A stretch of DNA of 37,591 nt from Ensifer aridi (lineage in GTDB: Bacteria; Pseudomonadota; Alphaproteobacteria; Rhizobiales; Rhizobiaceae). A model generated the notes under the pieces. It worked only from the letters and a program-made list of their open reading frames with translations. It did no database searches and had not been told where the DNA came from. Position numbers and translations under genes: made by a program. The stretch spans positions 183,360 to 220,950 of the forward strand of contig NZ_LUAV01000004.1 in NCBI RefSeq assembly GCF_002078505.1, written 5' to 3'. This document shows positions 9,265 to 19,643 of this stretch, one piece after another (within the stretch, counting starts at the first letter, position 1; each line of letters begins with the position of its first letter).

Positions 9265-10362
9265 ATGTCGCACAATACCTTCGGTCACCTCTTCCGCGTC
9301 ACGACCTGGGGCGAAAGCCACGGTCCGGCGCTCGGCTGCGTCGTCGACGGGTGCCCGCCGGGAGTTCGCTTCACGCTTGCGGAGATCCAGGCCTGGCTCG
9401 ACAAGCGCAAGCCCGGCCAGTCGCGCTTCGTCACCCAGCGCCGCGAAGACGATCTGGTGAAGATCCTCTCGGGCGTAATGCTCGACGACGATGGCGAGAC
9501 GATGATCTCCACCGGCACGCCGATCTCGATGATGATCGAGAACACCGACCAGCGCTCGAAGGACTATTCCGAGATCGCAAAGCGCTATCGCCCGGGCCAT
9601 GCCGACTATACCTATGATGTGAAATACGGCATTCGCGATTATCGAGGCGGCGGCCGCTCCTCGGCACGCGAGACCGCCGCGCGCGTCGCCGCTGGCGCCA
9701 TCGCCCGCAAGGTGATTCCGGGTCTCGTCGTGCGCGGCGCGCTCGTGCAGATCGGCAAGCACAGGATCAATCGGGCCAATTGGGATTGGGCGGAGGTCAA
9801 CAACAATCCGTTCTTCTCGCCCGATCCGGGGATCGTTCCGGTATGGGAGGAGTATCTCGACGGCACCCGCAAGGCCGGCTCGTCGATCGGAGCCGTCGTC
9901 GAGGTTGTCGCCGAAGGCGTTCCGGCCGGCATCGGAGCGCCGATTTACGGCAAGCTCGACCAGGACATCGCTTCGAACCTGATGTCGATCAACGCGGTCA
10001 GAGGCGTGGAGATCGGCAACGGTTTTGCCGCCGCCGAGATTAGCGGCGAGGAGAATGCCGACGAGATGCGCATCGGCGCCGGCGGCGAGCCGGTCTTCCT
10101 CTCCAACAATGCGGGCGGCATTCTCGGCGGCATTTCGACGGGCCAGCCGATCGTCGCGCGGTTTGCGATCAAGCCGACATCCTCCATCCTCACCGAGCGC
10201 CGCTCGATCGACAGCGACGGCAACGAGGTCGACGTGCGCACAAAGGGGCGCCACGATCCTTGCGTCGGCATTCGCGCCGTGCCGATCGGGGAGGCCATGC
10301 TTGCCTGCACGATCGCCGATCATTACCTGCGTGACCGCGGCCAGACCGGGCGGTTGAAATAA
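9265..10362 (+). CDS. aroC: Chorismate synthase
   Basis: A 365-residue FMN-dependent enzyme that converts 5-enolpyruvylshikimate 3-phosphate to chorismate, the last common step to aromatic amino acids, folate and quinones. Family signatures are [15 protein letters not shown] at the N-terminus, [20 protein letters not shown] in the middle and [10 protein letters not shown] near the C-terminus. The open frame runs upstream to 9058 through the repeat, but the ATG at 9265 gives the standard [10 protein letters not shown] start and usual length. The next gene, ribBX, begins 20 nt after the stop, so the two are probably co-transcribed. Confidence 0.96.
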   Translation: MSHNTFGHLFRVTTWGESHGPALGCVVDGCPPGVRFTLAEIQAWLDKRKPGQSRFVTQRREDDLVKILSGVMLDDDGETMISTGTPISMMIENTDQRSKDYSEIAKRYRPGHADYTYDVKYGIRDYRGGGRSSARETAARVAAGAIARKVIPGLVVRGALVQIGKHRINRANWDWAEVNNNPFFSPDPGIVPVWEEYLDGTRKAGSSIGAVVEVVAEGVPAGIGAPIYGKLDQDIASNLMSINAVRGVEIGNGFAAAEISGEENADEMRIGAGGEPVFLSNNAGGILGGISTGQPIVARFAIKPTSSILTERRSIDSDGNEVDVRTKGRHDPCVGIRAVPIGEAMLACTIADHYLRDRGQTGRLK

Positions 10363-10382
10363 TTTGCGGGAGAGAAATACAG

Positions 10383-11483
10383 ATGTCCTATGACCAGAAG
10401 CGCGTCGTCGAAGCCATTCGTGCCTTCGAGGCCGGCGAGATCGTCGTCGTCACGGATGACGGCGGCCGCGAGAACGAAGGCGACCTGATCGTCGCGGCGG
10501 TGCATTGCACGCCGGAGAAGATGGCCTTCATCGTGCGCCACACCTCCGGCATCGTTTGCGCACCGATGCCGCGCGAGGAGGCGAAGCGCCTCAATCTGAA
10601 TGCGATGGTCGCGGAGAACGACTCCGCCCACACCACGGCCTTCACCGTATCCGTCGACTTCAAGCATGGAACGACGACCGGCATTTCCGCCGATGACCGG
10701 ACCTTGACGGTAAGGAACCTGGCCAATCCGAATGTCGGCCCGACGGACTTCGTGCGGCCGGGTCACATCTTTCCGCTGGTCGCGCGCGAGGGCGGCGTGC
10801 TGATGCGCTCCGGCCATACCGAAGCGGCCGTCGACCTCTGCAAGCTCGCGAGCCTGCCGCCGATCGGCGTCATCTGCGAACTCGTCAATGACGACGGTAC
10901 GGTGATGCGCGGTCCGCAGGTGGAGGCGTTCGCCGAGACCCACGGCCTGAAACAGGTCTCGGTGGCCGACCTCATTGCCTATCGCCAGCGCAAGGAAACC
11001 TTGATCGAGCATGGCAGTTGCTTCGACATCGACACCCCCTACGGCAAGGCGAAGGGCCATACCTATTCGCTGCCCTGGGATCCGATGCAACACCTCGCCG
11101 TCGTATTCGGCGACATTCGCGACGGTGTCGACATCCCGGTCCGCCTCCACCTCGAAAATGTCGCTGCGGACGTCTTCGGCGGCGACCGTCAGCTCGATGA
11201 GATCATGAAGCGCATCGCCGCGGAGGGCAGGGGCGTGATCGTCTACCTGCGCGAGGGCTCCGTCGGCGTCGGTGTTTCGCAGACCGCGCGCAAGGGCAAA
11301 CATGATCGCGAGGCCCACTCCGAGGCGCAGGCGCGCGAAAGCGAGTGGCTGGAGATCGGCCTCGGCGCTCAGATCCTGAAGGATCTCGGCATCAGCTCGA
11401 TCCGGCTCCTCTCGTCACGCGAGCGCCACTATGTCGGCCTGGAAGGCTTCGGCATCAAGATCGCCGCAACCGATATCCTGTAG
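10383..11483 (+). CDS. ribB: 3,4-dihydroxy-2-butanone 4-phosphate synthase with degenerate GTP cyclohydrolase II-like domain (RibBX type)
   Basis: 366 residues. The N-terminal part (about 1-205) is a complete RibB domain that makes the four-carbon riboflavin precursor from ribulose 5-phosphate: DDGGRENEGDLIVAA, HTSGIVCAPM, HTTAFTVSVDFKHGTTTGIS, RPGHIFPL, GGVLMRSGHTEA. The C-terminal part (about 215-366) has the RibA fold signature (GRGVIVYLREGS, LGAQILKDLGISSIRLLS, YVGLEGFGI). The three zinc-binding cysteines of GTP cyclohydrolase II are absent: the usual HSECLTGDxFGSxRCDCG block reads HLENVAADVFGGDRQLDE. This matches the RibBX variant common in Proteobacteria. A GGGAGAG ribosome site precedes the ATG. 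It follows aroC and ends in a terminator at 11521. Confidence 0.92.
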   Translation: MSYDQKRVVEAIRAFEAGEIVVVTDDGGRENEGDLIVAAVHCTPEKMAFIVRHTSGIVCAPMPREEAKRLNLNAMVAENDSAHTTAFTVSVDFKHGTTTGISADDRTLTVRNLANPNVGPTDFVRPGHIFPLVAREGGVLMRSGHTEAAVDLCKLASLPPIGVICELVNDDGTVMRGPQVEAFAETHGLKQVSVADLIAYRQRKETLIEHGSCFDIDTPYGKAKGHTYSLPWDPMQHLAVVFGDIRDGVDIPVRLHLENVAADVFGGDRQLDEIMKRIAAEGRGVIVYLREGSVGVGVSQTARKGKHDREAHSEAQARESEWLEIGLGAQILKDLGISSIRLLSSRERHYVGLEGFGIKIAATDIL

Positions 11484-11520
11484 AGTAGGGGGCTCGCGCC
11501 CGGTCATCAGACTCCACAAA

Positions 11521-11547
11521 AAAGCCGCGTCTCTCGAGCGCGGCTTT
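11521..11547. terminator. Bidirectional intrinsic terminator between ribB and the IalB-like gene
   Basis: AAAGCCGCG (11521-11529) and CGCGGCTTT (11539-11547) form a perfect 9-bp stem with a 9-nt loop. A-rich sequence precedes it and TTTGTC ends it, so it can work for convergent transcripts from both sides. Confidence 0.75.
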
Positions 11548-11574
11548 GTCATTGCGGATAAGACGTTGCACCGA

Positions 11575-12105
11575 TCACGGCAGTGCGTCGTAGCCCTCGC
11601 CGAAGCCCTTGAGGTCGACCGGAATGCCGATCCCCTCCTCGGGAGACTGGAACACGAAGAAGGTCGCGGTCGCGCCGGCGCGCAGCGTTTTCAGGAGCTC
11701 GTCCTCGAGCACAACTTCGGCATAGCAGCCATCGGAGAAGCAGCGCACGAAATAGGCGCGGCCGATATCCTTGCCGTCGACGTTGAGGCCGAGGCCGTTC
11801 GGCAGGAGCACGCCGAGCGGCGCGAGAACGCGGAGGATTTTCGCCTTGCGGTCGGCCGTCTTCAGGACGACGACCGATAACCCGACCTCTGGCCGGTCCT
11901 CATCGATCACGTTCTGCATCAGCGCGCATTGTTCGGCCGAGGCGCCGGCCGGCTTGTCGCAGACGATAGACCATGCGCCGTGGTTCGACTTTACCGTCCC
12001 GGGCGTTCCGCCGGATTGCTGGGCCATGCTTTGGGTGGGGAAGGCAAAGGCGGCAATTCCGAGCGCCGCCAGAACCGGCAGCCGGGAGAAGAGGGACAGG
12101 CCCAT
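11575..12105 (-). CDS. Invasion-associated locus B (IalB) family periplasmic protein
   Basis: 176 residues. A signal peptide (MGLSLFSRLPVLAALGIAAFAF...SMAQQ, cleavage near residue 29) is followed by an IalB-type domain: WSIVCDKP, EQCALMQNV, the four-cysteine pattern typical of the family (C..C..C..C, the last two in RCFSDGCYAEV) and a C-terminal FQSPEEGIGIPVDLKGF. IalB was named in Bartonella for a role in red-cell invasion, but homologues are widespread in non-pathogenic rhizobia, where the role is unknown; probably a periplasmic or outer-membrane-associated protein. The frame is open to 12264, but ATG 12105 places the signal peptide at the N-terminus. Confidence 0.82.
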   Translation of the reverse strand: MGLSLFSRLPVLAALGIAAFAFPTQSMAQQSGGTPGTVKSNHGAWSIVCDKPAGASAEQCALMQNVIDEDRPEVGLSVVVLKTADRKAKILRVLAPLGVLLPNGLGLNVDGKDIGRAYFVRCFSDGCYAEVVLEDELLKTLRAGATATFFVFQSPEEGIGIPVDLKGFGEGYDALP

Positions 12106-12441
12106 GTAAACCTCAAAACCTCGAATCATTAGGGCTATTCTTGAAGTGCGCGGCGATAAATGAAAAGCCCTGCTCATTACATTCCAGCGCCATATGGCCG
12201 AAATTGGGCCTCGGCTTCGGCGATCGCCGGCAAGAGGGCACTCGCCGTTCTGGCCGGTACGCACGCACAGCCGGCTGGCGAAGAGGTGCTTAGCGCAGCC
12301 TATAACCGAGCGCGAGGTCTCCTGTGCGAAAAAATCGCTTTGTGCAAAAATGCCGCACCGCGTTCATTGCACAGATGTTGCGGCGCTGGTCAAACTGTGG
12401 TTTGAAGCGCTTCAGTATCGCAGGGATTCTGCGTTCCGGGT
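12106..12441. other. Intergenic region between IalB-like gene and ctaC
   Basis: This 336-nt stretch separates divergent genes and shows no convincing coding region. It must hold both promoters. A weak TTGAAG (12402-12407) N17 GATTCT (12425-12430) pair could serve ctaC, and its -10 contains a GATTC (GANTC) CcrM methylation site. A partial direct repeat of TGTGC plus an A-run starts at 12323 and 12341, 18 nt apart. Confidence 0.4.
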
Positions 12442-12455
12442 TTGATCCTGATCAA
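12442..12455 (+). promoter_or_regulatory. Perfect FixK/FNR-type box upstream of ctaC
   Basis: TTGATCCTGATCAA matches the FixK/FNR/FnrN consensus TTGAT-N4-ATCAA exactly. Its centre is about 28 nt before the ctaC GTG. An activator site normally centres near -41.5 from the transcription start, which would put that start inside the gene. The position therefore fits repression under low oxygen better. The sequence match is seen; the regulation is inferred. Confidence 0.7.
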
Positions 12456-12476
12456 GCGCATTGGGGAGACGTAATT

Positions 12477-15070
<2,594 letters not shown>

Positions 15071-15168
15071 CGGGAAACGAACAGAAGCCGCCGGCGACGG
15101 CGGCTTCACCCCGCCGGCCCTCCGGCGAAATGCGGCTGTCATGGTCGCAAGGAATTCAGGGACGAGAC

Positions 15169-16125
15169 ATGACGGTCATCGACAATCACGAAGCAGTCGG
15201 CATGGAAGGCGCACCGCGCCTGTCCGAGGCCTCTGCGCGCGATTACTTCGAGCTCCTGAAGCCGCGTGTCATGTCTCTCGTCGTCTTCACGGCTTTTGCC
15301 GGGCTCGTCCTTGCGCCCGGACAAATCAATCCTTTCATCGGCTTCATCGCGATTCTCTGCATCGCCGTCGGCGCCGGCGCCTCCGGTGCACTGAACATGT
15401 GGTATGACGCCGACATCGATGCGGTGATGAGCCGTACGGCCAAGCGTCCGATCCCCGCCGGCAAGATCCTGCCGCAGGAAGCGCTCGCCTTCGGCCTGAC
15501 GCTGTCGGCATTTTCGGTGACGATCCTTGGGCTCGCCGTGAATTGGCTCGCAGCCGGGTTGCTCGCCTTCACCATCTTCTTCTATGTGGCCATCTACACG
15601 ATGTGGCTGAAGCGCTCGACGCCGCAGAACATCGTGATCGGCGGTGCCGCCGGAGCTTTCCCGCCGATGATCGGCTGGGCCTGCGTGACCGGCGGCGTCT
15701 CGCTCGAGAGCATCGTGCTCTTCCTCATCATTTTCCTTTGGACGCCGGCGCATTTCTGGGCGCTGGCGCTCTTCAAGATGGGGGACTACCAGGCTGTCGG
15801 CGTGCCGATGATGCCGAATGTCTGCGGCGAGGCGACCACCAAGAGGCAGATCGTTATCTATGCTGCCCTGACGGCGCTGAGTGGCATCTGTCCCACCTTG
15901 CTCGGCTTTGCGAGCCTTGGTTACGGGGCGTTCGCCGCCGCCATGGGACTGGGCTTCGTCTGGTATTCGCTCGGCGTGTTGCGCATGCCCGAAGGCGACA
16001 AGCGCATGCTGCCGGCCAAGAAGCTTTTCGCATTCTCGATCGCCTATCTTTTCGCGATCTTTTCGGCCCTGCTGGCCGACCACGTGATCGTTCAGATCTG
16101 GCTCAAGGCCGGAGGTATCATCTGA
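15169..16125 (+). CDS. ctaB: Protoheme IX farnesyltransferase (heme O synthase)
   Basis: 318 residues of the UbiA prenyltransferase fold with about nine membrane helices. It adds a farnesyl group to heme b, giving heme O, the precursor of heme A for the neighbouring oxidase. The key motif [19 protein letters not shown] contains the NxxxDxxxD prenyl-diphosphate/Mg site, and [20 protein letters not shown] is the second family block. ATG 15169 follows GGGACGAG; an in-frame ATG at 15130 would add 13 residues. About 98 nt separate it from ctaD, and its stop overlaps the next start (TGATG), indicating translational coupling. Confidence 0.95.
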   Translation: MTVIDNHEAVGMEGAPRLSEASARDYFELLKPRVMSLVVFTAFAGLVLAPGQINPFIGFIAILCIAVGAGASGALNMWYDADIDAVMSRTAKRPIPAGKILPQEALAFGLTLSAFSVTILGLAVNWLAAGLLAFTIFFYVAIYTMWLKRSTPQNIVIGGAAGAFPPMIGWACVTGGVSLESIVLFLIIFLWTPAHFWALALFKMGDYQAVGVPMMPNVCGEATTKRQIVIYAALTALSGICPTLLGFASLGYGAFAAAMGLGFVWYSLGVLRMPEGDKRMLPAKKLFAFSIAYLFAIFSALLADHVIVQIWLKAGGII

Positions 16126-16265
16126 TGGAAACCGTTGAACTCAGCGAAGCGCAGAAGAAGTCTCGTCGTGGCCGCAATATCGCTCTCGGCGTGGTGCTTG
16201 CGGGTCTCGTCGCGCTTTTTTACGTCGTAACGCTGGTCAAGTTCGGCAGCGGTATAGCGCATTGA
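16125..16265 (+). CDS. coxF: CoxF-like small membrane protein of the oxidase cluster
   Basis: A 46-residue protein: a charged N-terminus ([18 protein letters not shown]) then one membrane helix ([19 protein letters not shown]). Its start shares one base with the ctaB stop (TGATG), and ctaG starts 11 nt after its stop. Small proteins of this kind are found at this position in alphaproteobacterial cta clusters and are usually called CoxF, a presumed assembly or accessory factor. The recognition rests on size, topology and position rather than on a catalytic motif. Short enough to be missed by automated gene callers. Confidence 0.75.
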   Translation: METVELSEAQKKSRRGRNIALGVVLAGLVALFYVVTLVKFGSGIAH

Positions 16266-16276
16266 AGGCACGGCCG

Positions 16277-16882
16277 ATGACCGACTCCCAGCAAGTGCCC
16301 AGGAAAGAACGAGCGAACGGCGTCATCGTCGGCACATGCCTCGCTTTCGTTGGGGGCATGATCGGCATGGCCTACGCGGCCGTGCCGCTCTACGACATGT
16401 TCTGCCGGGTGACGGGCTATAACGGTACGACGCAGCGGGTCGAGCAGGCTTCCGACGTCATTCTCGAGGAGAGGGTGAAGGTCACCTTCGACGCCAATAT
16501 TGCGGCGGGTCTGCCCTGGGAGTTCAAGCCGGTCCAGCGGGACATCGACGTCCGGATCGGCGAGACCGTGCAGGTGATGTATCGCGCCAAGAATCTTGCA
16601 TCGAAGCCGACGACCGGCCAGGCAACGTTCAACGTGACGCCGATGGCGGCGGGTGCCTACTTCAACAAGGTGCAGTGTTTCTGCTTTACCGAGACGACGC
16701 TGCAGCCGGGCGAGGAAATGGAGATGCCGGTCGTCTTCTTCGTCGATCCGGAGATCGTCAAGCCAGTCGAGACGAAGGGCATCAAAACTTTGACGCTGTC
16801 CTACACCTTCTACCCGCGCGAGCCGTCCAAGCCGGTCGCTCGTGTGCAGGTGAAGGACGACGACGCTCAAAACAAACTTTGA
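16277..16882 (+). CDS. ctaG: Cytochrome c oxidase assembly protein CtaG (Cox11 family)
   Basis: 201 residues. A membrane-anchored copper chaperone that delivers copper to the CuB site of subunit I. One N-terminal membrane helix ([20 protein letters not shown]) is followed by [18 protein letters not shown] and a periplasmic immunoglobulin-like domain carrying the Cu(I)-binding CFCF motif ([25 protein letters not shown]). A TTG at 16262, overlapping the CoxF stop, is possible, but ATG 16277 has a GAAGG ribosome site at good distance and gives the usual length. It is followed 63 nt later by ctaE. Confidence 0.94.
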   Translation: MTDSQQVPRKERANGVIVGTCLAFVGGMIGMAYAAVPLYDMFCRVTGYNGTTQRVEQASDVILEERVKVTFDANIAAGLPWEFKPVQRDIDVRIGETVQVMYRAKNLASKPTTGQATFNVTPMAAGAYFNKVQCFCFTETTLQPGEEMEMPVVFFVDPEIVKPVETKGIKTLTLSYTFYPREPSKPVARVQVKDDDAQNKL

Positions 16883-16945
16883 CAGGAGCGCCGTTTCGGC
16901 TATGCCGGGGCGGGCGACAAGAGAGAACTATCGGGGATTACTGAC

Positions 16946-17824
16946 ATGGCCGGAGCGCATCAGAAGAATCACGACTATCACATCATCGATCCGAGCCCTT
17001 GGCCGTTGCTTGCCTCCATCGGCGCCTTCGTCATGGCCTTCGGTGGCGTCGGCTACATGCGCTATCTCTCTGGCGGTTCGTTCAAGATGTTTGGGCTGGA
17101 ACTCGCCAATCCGTGGGTCTTCTTCATCGGCCTGGCGCTCATCCTCTACACCATGTTCGGCTGGTGGTCGGACACGATCAAGGAGGGCCGCGAGGGGCAT
17201 CACACCCGCGTCGTGTCGCTGCACCTGCGCTACGGCATGATTATGTTCATTGCCTCCGAAGTGATGTTCTTCGTCGCCTGGTTCTGGGCCTTCTTCGATG
17301 CGAGCCTGTTTGCCGGCGAACCCATCCAGGCCGCGCGCGCCGCCTACACCGGTGGCGTCTGGCCGCCGAAGGGCATCGAGGTCCTCGATCCCTGGCACCT
17401 GCCGCTCTACAACACCGTTATCCTGCTGCTCTCCGGCACGACGGTCACCTGGGCGCACCACGCGCTGCTGCACAATGATCGCAAGGGCCTCGTCTACGGT
17501 CTGACCCTGACCGTGCTGCTCGGCGTTCTCTTCTCCTTCGTGCAGGGTTACGAGTACGCGCATGCGCCCTTCGCCTTCCGCGACTCGATCTATGGCGCCA
17601 CCTTCTTCATGGCGACCGGTTTCCACGGTTTCCACGTTCTGGTCGGCACCATTTTCCTGCTGGTCTGCCTGGTTCGGGCACTTGGTGGCGGCTTCAGCCC
17701 GCAGCACCATTTCGGCTTCGAGGCGGCCGCCTGGTACTGGCACTTCGTTGACGTGGTCTGGCTGTTCCTCTTCTTCTCCATCTACATCTGGGGTGGATGG
17801 GGTGCACCGATCGCTCACGGCTAA
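16946..17824 (+). CDS. ctaE: Cytochrome c oxidase subunit III (aa3-type)
   Basis: 292 residues with seven membrane helices. Subunit III binds lipid and protects the proton-uptake path of subunit I. Hallmarks are the N-terminal KNHDYHIIDPSPWPLLAS, EVMFFVAWFWAFF, GTTVTWAHHALLHNDRKG, FHGFHVLVGTIFL and the C-terminal WHFVDVVWLFLFFSIYIWGG. Last oxidase subunit gene in the cluster; a strong hairpin terminator follows at 17845, so the genes downstream are either read through or separately expressed. Confidence 0.96.
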   Translation: MAGAHQKNHDYHIIDPSPWPLLASIGAFVMAFGGVGYMRYLSGGSFKMFGLELANPWVFFIGLALILYTMFGWWSDTIKEGREGHHTRVVSLHLRYGMIMFIASEVMFFVAWFWAFFDASLFAGEPIQAARAAYTGGVWPPKGIEVLDPWHLPLYNTVILLLSGTTVTWAHHALLHNDRKGLVYGLTLTVLLGVLFSFVQGYEYAHAPFAFRDSIYGATFFMATGFHGFHVLVGTIFLLVCLVRALGGGFSPQHHFGFEAAAWYWHFVDVVWLFLFFSIYIWGGWGAPIAHG

Positions 17825-17844
17825 GAGCAATTCGTTTGATGATG

Positions 17845-17880
17845 ACGGGGCGGCTGCGGCGATGCAGCCGCCCCGTTTCC
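17845..17880 (+). terminator. Strong hairpin terminator after ctaE
   Basis: ACGGGGCGGCTGC (17845-17857) and GCAGCCGCCCCGT (17864-17876) form a perfect 13-bp GC-rich stem with a 6-nt loop, followed by TTTCC. The T-tract is short, as is usual in rhizobia. It lies 25 nt before the next start codon. Confidence 0.75.
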
Positions 17881-17904
17881 ATTGAAGGCACCGCTTGTGG
17901 TGGA

Positions 17905-18402
17905 ATGAAGAAGAGCGCGTACCTATGGTCGCTCGCGGCGGGTATCCTCGCGATGCCGTTTTCGGTGCTGGCCGCCGAAACTGCGGACAAGGTTGTCGTC
18001 TACAAGGAGCGGCGCGTCCTGCAATTGTTTCAGGGAGAGAAGCTGCTGCGAGAATTTCCAATCGCGCTTGGCGGCAATCCCGTGGGACACAAGAGGCGGG
18101 AAGGCGACCGCAAGACGCCAGAGGGGCGCTATGTCCTCGATTGGCGCAACGATGCGAGCCGCTTCTACAAGTCCATTCACATTTCCTACCCGGGACCGCA
18201 GGACCTGCAGGAGGCCGCCGTCAGGCGCGTCGATCCCGGTGGCATGATCATGATCCATGGCCAGCCCAACTATTTCGGCTGGTTGGCGTTTTTGACGCAG
18301 ATGTTCGATTGGACGGATGGCTGCATTGCCGTTACCAATGCCGAGATGGACGATATCTGGGACATGGTCCCCAACAATACCGCGATTGAGATCAACCCAT
18401 GA
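17905..18402 (+). CDS. L,D-transpeptidase (YkuD domain) family protein
   Basis: 165 residues. A signal peptide (MKKSAYLWSLAAGILAMPFSVLAAE) precedes a YkuD catalytic domain: VVYKERRVLQLFQGEKLLREFPIALG, DRKTPEG, MIMIHGQPN with the conserved histidine, and TDGCIAVTNAEMD with the catalytic cysteine. L,D-transpeptidases form 3-3 peptidoglycan crosslinks or attach proteins to the wall; in rhizobia they are numerous. It sits just after the ctaE terminator and overlaps the DUF983 gene by 4 nt (ATGA), so it is coupled to oxidase-assembly genes, which is unexpected. ATG 17905 is chosen because it begins the signal peptide. Confidence 0.88.
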   Translation: MKKSAYLWSLAAGILAMPFSVLAAETADKVVVYKERRVLQLFQGEKLLREFPIALGGNPVGHKRREGDRKTPEGRYVLDWRNDASRFYKSIHISYPGPQDLQEAAVRRVDPGGMIMIHGQPNYFGWLAFLTQMFDWTDGCIAVTNAEMDDIWDMVPNNTAIEINP

Positions 18403-18782
18403 ATGACGACAAGGCGCTATACCCGCCCGTCGATCCGGTCATGACCGGCATCAAAGGGCTTTGCCCCCGCTGCGGCCAGGGCAAGCTCTTCGACGGTTTC
18501 CTGAAGCTCCGGCCGGCTTGTACGAGTTGCGAGCTCGACTATCGTTTCGCCGATTCCGGCGATGGTCCGGTCGTCTTCGTCATCCTCATTGTCGGCTTCA
18601 TCGTCGTGGGCGCAGCGCTCTGGATGGAGGTCAACGTCAATCCGCCGCTCTGGCTGCATTTCCTGCTGTGGATTCCGCTGGCGACGATCTTCAGCCTGGC
18701 GTTGACGCGCATGCTGAAGGGCGTGCTCATCAATCTGCAGTACCGCAACAGTGCACGCTCAGGTGAAATCGACCGTGGTTGA
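18399..18782 (+). CDS. DUF983 family membrane protein
   Basis: 127 residues. A zinc-ribbon-like pair of CxxC motifs (CPRCGQGKLF and CTSCELDYRF) is followed by two membrane helices (VVFVILIVGFIVVGAAL and WLHFLLWIPLATIFSLAL). DUF983 proteins are regularly found beside oxidase subunit III and SURF1 genes in alphaproteobacteria and are presumed to help oxidase assembly; the function is not established. Starts within the L,D-transpeptidase stop (ATGA) and overlaps the SURF1 start. Confidence 0.85.
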   Translation: MNDDKALYPPVDPVMTGIKGLCPRCGQGKLFDGFLKLRPACTSCELDYRFADSGDGPVVFVILIVGFIVVGAALWMEVNVNPPLWLHFLLWIPLATIFSLALTRMLKGVLINLQYRNSARSGEIDRG

Positions 18783-19512
18783 AGAAAGCAAGTCGGCGTC
18801 GCGCCTCGGCCACATAGCCGGCGCCGTTCTCGTCGTTGCGGCCTTCGCGGTGCTCGTTTCCCTTGGCACCTGGCAGATGCAGCGGCTGCAGTGGAAAGAG
18901 GCGCTGATCGCCGCGATTTCGGAACGGCGTGCGGCGCCGTCGGTCCCGCTGGAACAGATCGAGGCCATGGCCGCAGCCGGCGAGGATATCGACTACCGGA
19001 CGGTGCACGTGTCCGGAGTATACGACCACGGCAGGGAGCGCCATTTCTTCGCCACCCATGAGGGTCGGACAGGCTTCTACGTCTTCACGCCGCTGATGCT
19101 GGCGGACGGCCGCGCCCTTTTCGTCAACCGCGGCTTCGTTCCCTTCGAGAAGAAAGACGCATCGACGCGGTCTGCGGGCCAGGTCACTAGAGGCGTGACG
19201 ATTAATGGCCTGGCGCGCCCAAGGCTCTCGCAGAAACCGTCGTCGCTCGTGCCAGACAACGATATCGCCAAGAACATCTTCTACTGGAAGGATCTCGACG
19301 GAATGACCGATTCGGCCGGTCTGGCAGCGGACAGGGTTCTTCCTTTCTTCGTCGATGCCGATGCCGCTGAGAATCCCGGGGGTCTGCCGATCGGCGGCGT
19401 CACGCAGTTCGACCTGCCGAACAATCATCTGCAATATGCGCTGACCTGGTACGGCCTTGCCGCCGCACTCGTGGTCGTCAGCGGGCTCTACGTGTATCGC
19501 CGAAAGCGATAG
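18775..19512 (+). CDS. SURF1 family cytochrome oxidase biogenesis protein
   Basis: About 245 residues. SURF1 (Shy1 in yeast) helps insert heme A into subunit I of aa3 oxidases. Two membrane helices flank a periplasmic domain: the first is [22 protein letters not shown] with the family motif [12 protein letters not shown], the second is [20 protein letters not shown] preceded by [10 protein letters not shown]. Inside are [12 protein letters not shown] and LFVNRGFVP. The start is uncertain: GTG codons occur at 18751, 18763 and 18775, and only the last has AGGTGA at the right distance. It overlaps the DUF983 gene, fitting coupled expression. Confidence 0.88.
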   Translation: MVEESKSASRLGHIAGAVLVVAAFAVLVSLGTWQMQRLQWKEALIAAISERRAAPSVPLEQIEAMAAAGEDIDYRTVHVSGVYDHGRERHFFATHEGRTGFYVFTPLMLADGRALFVNRGFVPFEKKDASTRSAGQVTRGVTINGLARPRLSQKPSSLVPDNDIAKNIFYWKDLDGMTDSAGLAADRVLPFFVDADAAENPGGLPIGGVTQFDLPNNHLQYALTWYGLAAALVVVSGLYVYRRKR

Positions 19513-19643
19513 TCGGATCGCTCTCGGCCGGCGGGCATTTGCCGGCGAGCCAAAGTCTTCTTCCTTGTGCGCGTGGTCGTTGCCGCTATATATGGCGCAG
19601 GGCGGCGCGCCCGGTTCCCGTTCGATCCACTGGCATTTTCAAC

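Noticed and set aside
9091..10323. A 410-codon minus-strand open frame opposite aroC
   Set aside because: AroC is certain; the antisense translation shows only low-complexity, charged sequence.
16261..17900. The repeated string ATTGAAGGCAC at 16261 and 17881 as a functional repeat
   Set aside because: It is only 11 bases and overlaps a ribosome-binding region in the first case; no other shared flank suggests duplication.
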